Assembly (NCBI GenBank): GCA_028699365.1
Contig: JAQVUQ010000217.1
Location: 1 to 5,243 of the forward strand
Direction of reading: 5' to 3'
From: UBA5359 sp028699365 [NCBI: bacterium]
GTDB lineage: Bacteria > UBP13 > UBA5359
DNA length: 5,243 bases
Position 1 is the first letter of the stretch, and every line of letters begins with the position of its first letter. Positions 1-5,243 of the stretch are shown piece after piece. A program made the translations under genes and the position numbers. Under the pieces are notes generated by a model. It saw only the letters and a program-made list of their open reading frames with translations. It ran no database searches and was not told the origin of the DNA.

Positions 1-157
1 CACGCGCGATCAAAACGCTAGCCAGCAGGTTAGTGAGCATCACTGTAATCTGTGGCAGTAAGGAAACTGCTGTATCCTCTATACCCTTATGGGAATTGCG
101 TATGATATCCTTTATCGAATTGCCTGAGTATATCAATCGCTTACAAGCGATTTCCAT
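1..157 (-). CDS. Probable polysaccharide flippase (Wzx-like, MOP superfamily), N-terminal fragment cut by window edge
   Basis: The frame opens with ATG at 157 and remains open to the left edge, giving 52 complete codons. The protein begins MEIACKRLIYSG, continues with a polar stretch (NSIKDIIRNSHKGIEDTA), then enters a hydrophobic helix, SLLPQITVMLTNLLASVLIAR, and the next codon starts with G. A short polar start, a first helix, then an Ala-Arg pair usually followed by Gly or Ala is the signature beginning of O-antigen/exopolysaccharide flippases, which move lipid-linked repeat units across the inner membrane. AAGGA lies 9 bases before the ATG. A second in-frame ATG at 166 (MCNM...) is possible, and the frame is closed by TAA just upstream of it. 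The position after two membrane glycosyltransferase candidates fits a surface-glycan operon. With only the first helix visible, another membrane protein (for example a polymerase) cannot be excluded. Confidence 0.62.
   Translation of the reverse strand, partial: MEIACKRLIYSGNSIKDIIRNSHKGIEDTAVSLLPQITVMLTNLLASVLIAR
135..152. repeat. Perfect inverted repeat at the beginning of the flippase gene
   Basis: AATCGCTT (135-142) and AAGCGATT (145-152) are perfect 8-base inverted copies around a 2-base centre. In the flippase mRNA this lies at codons 2-7, immediately after the start codon, and can fold as a 7-base-pair stem with a 4-base loop. It could lower translation initiation or be a symmetric protein-binding site; it could also be chance in coding sequence. 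Confidence 0.6.
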
Positions 158-166
158 ATTACACAT

Positions 167-171
167 TCCTT
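167..171 (-). promoter_or_regulatory. Ribosome binding site of the flippase fragment
   Basis: The minus strand reads AAGGA, ending 9 bases before the ATG at 157-155. The same motif directly abuts the alternative ATG at 166-164, too close for initiation there, although an AAGGG further upstream could serve that start. The downstream ATG is therefore preferred. Confidence 0.5.
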
Positions 172-218
172 ATCCCTTGGTAAAAAATCACCTTGCGCGT
201 TTCTATCACAGATGTTTA

Positions 219-2024
219 TTACCGAACCTCAAGAGTTATTTTCCTTTTAGCCTCGTAATATCCCTTCCCATCAGCCCCAATAACCTTAAAGGATAACGTA
301 TGCCGCCCCTTACCCGCCACACTAGAGGAAAATATTGCCGCAAAGCCGGAGTAAGCATAATCGTCATTACCAAGCGATTGCGCTACATCCTCCCGGTATC
401 GCGCGTAAAGCGCAGGAATATTGATACGATCGTCCACCGCCACATAAACCCCGCTGGCGCATTTACCCAGCTTTTCATCTATTGCCCAGCCGGTTATCTG
501 TATATCCCGGACATCGCCGGCAATCGTAATTACAGCATTTCCATTATCTGATAGCGAGATATCATTAAGCATATCCGCATAGAACAGGTCAGCCTGTCCA
601 TTACAAACCTCAGGCAATTTAATAAAGGGTTCACTGAAAACGTTGAGACGATATCGCTCCAGAATAGAAGCTCTATCCATGACAACATCAGGTGCCGGAT
701 AGTAGTTGGTAAGCGCATTATCACTTTGGTAGCGATAGTTCTTAATGCAATAGCTCATTATATCGTAATTTGTGGCTTTTACTGCGGTAGCTCTCAATAC
801 CATAGTGTACCCGATAGCCATACTGAAAAAGACATACAAAAGAATAAAACCGTATATGAAATTACTGAACCGCTTTTTTTCTCTCACAAATGAAAATGCT
901 GCCATATACAGCCCGGCTATGCCGAGATACGTTATAGTAACGTATCGGGAAGCCAACGCCTGTTCAGGACCAAAGCCGGATCTGCCGACGGCCATGACCA
1001 GTGAAGAAATAAGAGAAAACAGGATCAACGGCAATGCGATTCTAGCCCTGGAAGTAGAATAATGCTTCATATAATACGGGATCAGAAACAGATAACCGAT
1101 CAACAGCACCGCACCAACAGGAAGCACAAATTCTCCTATCGCCAGAGGTACTCCCACCGATCCCAGAACATAATTGATAAAATCCATGGGACTACGTAGA
1201 ATACTCAGAAGACTGGGATGTTGCGTCGGCTTAACATAGCCGTGGAAATAGCTCAAGCCAACAATAATCCCTGTAAGCCCCCAGATTCCCGCTGCCCTAT
1301 AATAGAAATTTTTCTTTTCCACATCCGCAGCTCTACCTTCCAGAAACAACTGCAGCAGACCGACAGGCCAGACCATCATGCCGTTGGCAAAGGAGAAGGT
1401 TGCGCCTATGGCGGAAGCCAATGCCAGGAGGAAACGATTACGAGAGCTGTTCAGCGTATCCAGCAAATATACCGCAGCCAGAAAGAAAAACGTCAGCATG
1501 AATATCTGTATCTGCCAGCCCCACAGGATATTGCCGCTCTGTTTCAGACTGAAGACGAGAAGGCTAATGGGGACAAAGGCCCAAAGCGATGATTCGCCTG
1601 TGCCGAATATCCGCCTGTAGACAAGAAAGAATACATATCCCGTCAGGCACATGACGAACAAGCCGAAATACATCTCAGCCACGTTATTGTAATGGGTAAG
1701 CAGGGCCAGAACAGCCATGACAGCACGGGGGAAAATCAAACGATGCTCGTTATGCTGGGCAAAAAAATCGCCAAAGCTCAGATGGCCGGTATACATTTTC
1801 TCCAGAAAAGGGACGAAATCCCATTGATCGGCAAAGGCAACGTTTGCTCCAAAATATTTAATAAAGAAGAGAACTACCACAGCAGGAAATACGGTTAAAA
1901 GAAGTATGATCAACTTTCTGACGCGCGGCGTCAGCATTGTGTCCAGCGCTGACGGCTTATCAGTCTGCCGTTCAGGCTGCAGGCTGACGACAACGGTTTT
2001 GCGCCCTTTTGTTTTTGTCCCCAA
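219..2024 (-). CDS. Multi-pass membrane protein, GT-C-like putative glycosyltransferase with soluble C-terminal domain
   Basis: A 601-residue protein with a polar N-terminus (1-36), some 11-13 membrane segments between about 37 and 408, and a soluble C-terminal region (about 415-601). The first external loop has ADQWDF (65-70; Asp66 and Asp69) and QHNEHR (90-95), candidate catalytic residues for a GT-C type transferase. ILWGWQ (166-171) and GRSGFGPEQALASRY (347-361) are further landmarks that I recall from a family of uncharacterised membrane proteins in polysaccharide loci. Residues 485-601 look like a beta-sandwich, with ITGWAID (510-516), ASGVYVAVDD (523-532) and YSGF (558-561); this could bind or position glycan outside the membrane. 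The start is TTG at 2024: GGGGGGAGG ends 8 bases before it, whereas the first ATG (residue 30) lacks such a site. It has its own promoter candidate 82 bases or less upstream and no sequence similarity that I can see to the neighbouring membrane protein. Function is inferred from fold and context only. Confidence 0.8.
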   Translation of the reverse strand: MGTKTKGRKTVVVSLQPERQTDKPSALDTMLTPRVRKLIILLLTVFPAVVVLFFIKYFGANVAFADQWDFVPFLEKMYTGHLSFGDFFAQHNEHRLIFPRAVMAVLALLTHYNNVAEMYFGLFVMCLTGYVFFLVYRRIFGTGESSLWAFVPISLLVFSLKQSGNILWGWQIQIFMLTFFFLAAVYLLDTLNSSRNRFLLALASAIGATFSFANGMMVWPVGLLQLFLEGRAADVEKKNFYYRAAGIWGLTGIIVGLSYFHGYVKPTQHPSLLSILRSPMDFINYVLGSVGVPLAIGEFVLPVGAVLLIGYLFLIPYYMKHYSTSRARIALPLILFSLISSLVMAVGRSGFGPEQALASRYVTITYLGIAGLYMAAFSFVREKKRFSNFIYGFILLYVFFSMAIGYTMVLRATAVKATNYDIMSYCIKNYRYQSDNALTNYYPAPDVVMDRASILERYRLNVFSEPFIKLPEVCNGQADLFYADMLNDISLSDNGNAVITIAGDVRDIQITGWAIDEKLGKCASGVYVAVDDRINIPALYARYREDVAQSLGNDDYAYSGFAAIFSSSVAGKGRHTLSFKVIGADGKGYYEAKRKITLEVR

Positions 2025-2032
2025 TATATCCG

Positions 2033-2041
2033 CCTCCCCCC
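2033..2041 (-). promoter_or_regulatory. Strong ribosome binding site that fixes the TTG start at 2024
   Basis: The minus strand reads GGGGGGAGG, containing the full GGAGG core, with 8 bases before TTG at 2024-2022. The spacing is ideal and no comparable site precedes the first in-frame ATG 29 codons later, so the TTG is the most likely start. Confidence 0.8.
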
Positions 2042-2046
2042 GACAG

Positions 2047-2076
2047 ATTATACCATTATGTATCAGAGCATACCAA
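2047..2076 (-). promoter_or_regulatory. Candidate sigma70-type promoter upstream of the TTG-start membrane protein
   Basis: On the minus strand a perfect -10 box TATAAT (2047-2052) follows TTGGTA (2071-2076, 4 of 6 consensus bases) with an 18-base spacer. An overlapping alternative is TTGTCA (2077-2082) with CATAAT (2055-2060) and a 16-base spacer. Transcription would begin near 2040-2048, leaving a leader of roughly 16-24 bases that is almost entirely ribosome binding site. The region is AT-rich, so chance matches are possible. It could drive the second membrane protein and the flippase independently of the upstream genes. Confidence 0.42.
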
Positions 2077-2106
2077 TGACAAATAAGCCTTTATTAGAGG
2101 AATGAT

Positions 2107-3450
2107 TCAGCGCCTCAAAAATTGTGTATCATGCCAATCCCATAATCTTTCCGGACAACAATCTACGTTAACCGGAGTGCTGTTCCATGAAAAAACGCTC
2201 CAATCGTTAGCACCTCGATAATGCATGGCAAAGCTTATAAGTGCAAAAGCGATAAAGATGCTTGAGAATAAGTATTTACTCGTCGGGTTGCTTTGCCTGA
2301 TAGTAACAGCTATAGAGATTATAAAACACATAAAGTAGGGCATCATATCGGTAAAGAATCTGGGACCAAACGAATGTCCTCCCCACCAATGGCTGAATGA
2401 AGAGATCACAAACCAATGCAGTACGATTATGGTCACCAGCACAATATCCAGATCATCAAACCGCTTACTCTTGATTTTGTTCATTATTCCGTAAAGGGAA
2501 AACAGCAAAATCGGAGAAAACACAAACAGCCCTCTAGCCGGACTGATAAGATTCCCTGCCAATGCAGTAACAAAGACCATATTATCTCCTATTCGCTGAG
2601 GCAGGTAATACGGCGACAAAATACTATGATAAACAGATAAGTTAAACAGAATAAAAGGAACAGCCACCGCTATCATCCCTGTAAAGAACGGAATCAGATG
2701 CTTCCTGTATTTGATTGCTACAAAGCAAGAAAAAGCAACAATGGATATACTATTAGTAGGGCGTATAACATAAGAGAAAAGCAGTGGTATTCCAGCAAAC
2801 TGTATTAGCGTCGGCTTTTCCCTTGCACGAATAAATAAATATAGTGTCACGGATAGCATGAGCATAGATGGTCCATGCTGCCATAGTGCCCTGCTGGCCG
2901 TAGACCATGCCGGTGTACAAAAAGCAAATATCAATGCTATCACTACAGATAAATATAGATCCGTGAAGCAACAAGCAATAAAAAATACAACAACGGCTAC
3001 AAGGGCGGTCAAAACAGATGCGATAATAAGTTCTACACCCTGATATAATGCTAAGACATCTAATTTATCGATGGATCTGTGGCTACGACTTCTAATGTAT
3101 TCACTCAATTTCGGTATAGCATCAAAGATCGAGTTCAAACATCTATCGATAAACCACACGCCAGGAACAGCCAGCAACGGTGTACCAACCGGAAATATAC
3201 TATAGTAATGACCGTTTACTAATTCAACCCCGCAATAATCAAACGCTTTCAGCCTCTCACCATACTCATCCAAGTCGGTATTACCCTCCCTGACTATACT
3301 GAGAGCTATAGGCACAGACCAAAGAGAATCGAACGAGGTTACATTCCTACTTAAAACATAGCTGCAGGAAACTAAGATAAAAATTGCCAATGCAACTACA
3401 TATCTGTTACACAAGCTACGCTTGCAAACAGATATTAAAGTAATATTCAT
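2107..3450 (-). CDS. Multi-pass membrane protein, GT-C/GT39-like putative glycosyltransferase
   Basis: A 447-residue integral membrane protein with about ten or more hydrophobic segments, the first near residues 18-34. After it comes a loop carrying acidic residues, SFDSLW (Asp41) and TDLDEYGE (58-65), then NGHYYSIFPVGTPL (79-92). This is the layout of GT-C glycosyltransferases, which use polyprenyl-phosphate sugars on the outer face and have their catalytic Asp in the first external loop. Further landmarks are SPARGLFVFSP (303-313), HWWGGHSFGPRFF (354-366) and a C-terminal tail containing LWDWHD (436-441). I recall these from uncharacterised membrane proteins of similar length, usually annotated as hypothetical or glycosyltransferase family 39. 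I chose the ATG at 3450 because GGGGGAAG lies 8 bases upstream; a TTG at 3504 would extend the frame but overlaps the kinase. The gene starts 31 bases after the kinase stop. It is markedly AT-rich, suggesting separate acquisition. Donor and acceptor are unknown. Confidence 0.8.
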   Translation of the reverse strand: MNITLISVCKRSLCNRYVVALAIFILVSCSYVLSRNVTSFDSLWSVPIALSIVREGNTDLDEYGERLKAFDYCGVELVNGHYYSIFPVGTPLLAVPGVWFIDRCLNSIFDAIPKLSEYIRSRSHRSIDKLDVLALYQGVELIIASVLTALVAVVVFFIACCFTDLYLSVVIALIFAFCTPAWSTASRALWQHGPSMLMLSVTLYLFIRAREKPTLIQFAGIPLLFSYVIRPTNSISIVAFSCFVAIKYRKHLIPFFTGMIAVAVPFILFNLSVYHSILSPYYLPQRIGDNMVFVTALAGNLISPARGLFVFSPILLFSLYGIMNKIKSKRFDDLDIVLVTIIVLHWFVISSFSHWWGGHSFGPRFFTDMMPYFMCFIISIAVTIRQSNPTSKYLFSSIFIAFALISFAMHYRGANDWSVFSWNSTPVNVDCCPERLWDWHDTQFLRR

Positions 3451-3455
3451 ATTTA

Positions 3456-3463
3456 CTTCCCCC
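3456..3463 (-). promoter_or_regulatory. Ribosome binding site that fixes the ATG start at 3450
   Basis: The minus strand reads GGGGGAAG. The G run ends 8 bases before the ATG at 3450-3448. This favours that start over the upstream TTG at 3504, which would lie inside the kinase gene and add 18 polar or mixed residues before the first membrane segment. Confidence 0.65.
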
Positions 3464-3481
3464 AAACAGACAATTGTTACT

Positions 3482-4507
3482 TTATCGTATCCCCCCTGAA
3501 TCAACCACTAAGTCATTAACCATATCATTATTCATTAGCACCGCTCCCGCTGCCAGGGGGTCCAGCCCTACAAAATCCGTTGCTCCCGCCTGGGCCATGG
3601 CAGCAGATGTTTTATCCGGGTCAAAGGTTAGGGCTATGACCGTTCCCCCGCCGCCGGCGCCGGCCAGTTTTGCCGCCACGGCTCCGCCGTCCATGGCTGC
3701 GCTTATCAGGCAGTCTACCTCCGGACCGGACGCGCTTAGCCGGTCCTGAAGAGCATGATTCTCCTTCATAAGAAGGGCAAGACGCTTCCAATCCTCTTCC
3801 AGCAGCGCTCTCTTGCCCTCACGCGCAATGGCCGCAATCCTGTTATAAGCGCTTACCACGACAGAATCGCCCTCCATCCAGCGCTCGCGCAAAGGACGGT
3901 GCACATCGCCGGAGACATGACTGGCCCCGGTATGCGCAATCACAAACGGCAACCGCTCTATCTTTGTGCCCAGCGGCTCAACCGTGCCGTAATCCTCTTC
4001 ATCCCATTCGCGGTAATGCTCCTTGCCGCGAAAATCCAGATAGTTCAACCCGCCAAAGGCGGTCATATAAGCATCCTGGTAACCGCACTGCATCTTCATG
4101 TGGTTCAGTTCCACGGATCTGTTGATTTCAGCAAACATGTAATTGTTGACTTTGATATCCAGATAAGCCATAACAGCCCTGAGCAGCGCCGACAGCACGG
4201 CCGTAGAGCCGGCCAGTCCGGCCTGCCGGGGGATATCGGTGGCGATGGTGATATGCAGCTTTCTGTCATAAAGGTTGAAAAAGCGCAGAACAGACCTGGC
4301 GATATCGAAGGAATCGCCTCTGTTGCGGTAATCATCCGGTATATGCAGTACGCACTGCCGGCCTTCGTTCTCGATAACGGTCTTTTCAGCTTCAGCCAGC
4401 GTGACCTTCGCCCGGCGATCGATGGCACAGGAGATCAGAGCCCCGCCGTATCCGTCCGTAGGATTGCCTACTATGCCCGCTCTTCCCGGGGCACTGGCGT
4501 ATATCAT
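3482..4507 (-). CDS. GHMP-family sugar kinase, glucuronokinase-like (probable anomeric sugar-1-kinase)
   Basis: A 341-residue soluble kinase of the galactokinase/homoserine/mevalonate/phosphomevalonate family. Visible motifs are the N-terminal APGRAGIVGNPTDGYGG (6-22), the ATP-binding loop PRQAGLAGSTA (93-103), a QDAY site (144-147) where Asp145 is the likely catalytic base, and the C-terminal Gly-rich motif KLAGAGGGG (280-288). The segment SGDVH (199-203), LRERW (206-210), EGD (212-214), EGKRALLEEDW (230-240) and LMKEN (246-250) closely recalls the corresponding part of plant glucuronokinases, which make glucuronate-1-phosphate. From that I infer phosphorylation of a free sugar at C1. The start ATG overlaps the upstream nucleotidyltransferase stop (ATGA), so the product could be handed directly to that enzyme. 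A GGAG lies 11 bases before the ATG, and translational coupling probably helps initiation. The last 17 or so residues are encoded by AT-rich DNA unlike the rest. Alternatives are other sugar-1-kinases (fucose, arabinose, galacturonate or heptose type). Confidence 0.87.
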   Translation of the reverse strand: MIYASAPGRAGIVGNPTDGYGGALISCAIDRRAKVTLAEAEKTVIENEGRQCVLHIPDDYRNRGDSFDIARSVLRFFNLYDRKLHITIATDIPRQAGLAGSTAVLSALLRAVMAYLDIKVNNYMFAEINRSVELNHMKMQCGYQDAYMTAFGGLNYLDFRGKEHYREWDEEDYGTVEPLGTKIERLPFVIAHTGASHVSGDVHRPLRERWMEGDSVVVSAYNRIAAIAREGKRALLEEDWKRLALLMKENHALQDRLSASGPEVDCLISAAMDGGAVAAKLAGAGGGGTVIALTFDPDKTSAAMAQAGATDFVGLDPLAAGAVLMNNDMVNDLVVDSGGIR

Positions 4508-5243
4508 CTCCAGGTGGTCTCCTTGCCCATGCTGCGATTGATGTACTGACGCAGGCTGTATCCGTATTTTTCATCCCTGAGGGCAAAATCCAGAAAAGCC
4601 TTGTAGTAGCTCTCCATATTGCCGATGTCGTAGCGACGCTGCCCGCCGGCCATTCTGACGGCATAGCCCTGCTTGCCCTGTTTAAGGAGAATGCGCACGG
4701 CATTGGTGAGTTGTATCTCCCCCCGGCTGTCCGGCAGCGTGCTCTGTAAAGCATCGTAGATGGAGGCATCGAAGATATATCTGGCGGCAATGGCCAGATT
4801 ACTGGGGGCCATCCCTACAGGCGGCTTCTCCACCAGATCGGTTATAGGATGAACGCCATCGCTCACTTCAGGGCCGATGGAGACTATGCCGTATTTACGA
4901 ACGTCTTCCGGCTCCACGTCTTCCACGGCTATGACAAAAGAGCACTTTTGATCCTCAAACACCCCTGTCATGCGCTCCAGCAAGGCAGCCGGACGCTCTT
5001 CAAAGATAACGGAATCGCCCAAAGCCACATAGAACGGCTCATCAGCCGTAAAATCTCTGCCGTAGCTTATGGCGTCACCCAGGCCGGAGGGATATCGCTG
5101 CCTGGTGTAAAAGAAAGTCTGTCCCAGCGCCTCAAAATCGATCTCTTCCAGCAGATCACCGTAATTGCCCATCTTGAGCATACGGTTCAACTCCACATCC
5201 GTATCGAAGTGATCCTCAATGGCCCGCTTCTTCTGACCGGTTA
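4504..5243 (-). CDS. GalU-like sugar-1-phosphate nucleotidyltransferase (UTP-glucose-1-phosphate uridylyltransferase family), N-terminus cut by window edge
   Basis: This cytoplasmic enzyme should join a sugar-1-phosphate to a nucleoside triphosphate (UTP in GalU), giving an activated sugar and pyrophosphate. The reading frame stays open to the window edge, so the gene begins outside; the in-frame GTG at 5196 is internal, because the codons before it read TGQKKRAIEDHFDTD, a characteristic GalU stretch. Numbering visible residues from that T: RQRYPSGLGDA (47-57), LGDS (74-77, whose Asp matches the family's metal/nucleotide-binding Asp), VEKP (137-140), GEIQLTNAV (174-182) and RRYDIGN (202-208) all fit the family in the right order. 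The missing part, perhaps 60-75 residues, would hold the Gly-rich nucleotide-binding loop. Two positions differ from the GalU sequences I remember: GLGDA for GLGHA, and LGDS for LGDD. The stop overlaps the kinase start by 4 bases, implying coupled expression. The fold is secure; the sugar specificity is not. Confidence 0.9.
   Translation of the reverse strand, partial: TGQKKRAIEDHFDTDVELNRMLKMGNYGDLLEEIDFEALGQTFFYTRQRYPSGLGDAISYGRDFTADEPFYVALGDSVIFEERPAALLERMTGVFEDQKCSFVIAVEDVEPEDVRKYGIVSIGPEVSDGVHPITDLVEKPPVGMAPSNLAIAARYIFDASIYDALQSTLPDSRGEIQLTNAVRILLKQGKQGYAVRMAGGQRRYDIGNMESYYKAFLDFALRDEKYGYSLRQYINRSMGKETTWR

Noticed and set aside
180-193. Short hairpin (GGTGA/TTACC) between the second membrane protein and the flippase
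   Set aside because: It is a five-pair stem with a G-T pair and no following T tract; it looks like chance.
33-296. 87-codon open frame on the plus strand
   Set aside because: It runs antisense over the flippase start, the intergenic gap and the end of the membrane protein, has no ribosome site that I can see, and matches no family.
2084-2097. Possible terminator hairpin after the first membrane protein gene
   Set aside because: Only five A/T pairs close a four-base loop and no T run follows on the minus strand, so it would be too unstable to stop transcription.
3640-3690. GC-rich repetitive stretch in the kinase gene
   Set aside because: It encodes the Gly/Ala-rich GHMP motif near residues 276-288, so codon composition explains the repetition.
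3755-4549. 264-codon open frame on the plus strand
   Set aside because: It is antisense to the kinase, which has all its family motifs; the translation shows no domain, and GC-rich coding DNA often leaves a long open antisense frame.
4392-4790. 132-codon minus-strand frame overlapping the nucleotidyltransferase and kinase
   Set aside because: It is an out-of-frame shadow of two well-supported genes, with a Pro/Arg/Ser-rich nonsense-like translation.
4504-5196. Complete nucleotidyltransferase starting at GTG 5196
   Set aside because: In-frame codons upstream to the window edge encode conserved GalU residues, so the gene is truncated by the window and the GTG is internal.

Overview
The window is a stretch of a bacterial cell-surface polysaccharide (exopolysaccharide, capsule or lipid-linked glycan) gene cluster. 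All five recognisable genes lie on the minus strand, so transcription runs from high to low coordinates. In that order they are: (1) the C-terminal part of a GalU-like sugar-1-phosphate nucleotidyltransferase, cut by the right edge; (2) a complete GHMP-family sugar kinase resembling the plant-type glucuronokinase branch; (3) a multi-pass membrane protein of glycosyltransferase GT-C / RgtA-like type; (4) a second, unrelated multi-pass GT-C-like membrane protein with a soluble C-terminal domain; (5) the first 52 codons of a probable polysaccharide flippase, cut by the left edge.

The nucleotidyltransferase and kinase genes overlap by 4 bases (ATGA), so they look translationally coupled. Together they could form a two-step route: free sugar to sugar-1-phosphate to nucleotide sugar. 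The sugar is not known; a uronic acid such as glucuronate is my best guess. The kinase is followed after 31 bases by the first membrane protein. An 82-base gap with a good promoter candidate and a very strong ribosome binding site then precedes the second membrane protein, which starts with TTG. The flippase follows 61 bases later. The implied logic is precursor activation, then membrane-bound sugar transfer outside the membrane, then export of a lipid-linked intermediate.

Base composition is mosaic. The kinase and nucleotidyltransferase genes are GC-rich, the first membrane protein gene is clearly AT-rich, and the second is mixed. One sharp shift lies inside the last codons of the kinase gene. 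Such mosaicism is typical of surface-polysaccharide loci assembled by recombination and transfer.

The organism cannot be named from this window. Purine-rich Shine-Dalgarno sites with long G runs and a TTG start would suit Firmicutes (Clostridia or Negativicutes) or Chloroflexi-like bacteria, but that is a low-confidence inference. There are no RNA genes, CRISPR arrays, transposases or attachment sites that I can support, and no gene-free stretch longer than about 80 bases. I found no clearly new system. The most interesting points are the kinase-nucleotidyltransferase pair, the composition junction and the hairpin over the flippase start.
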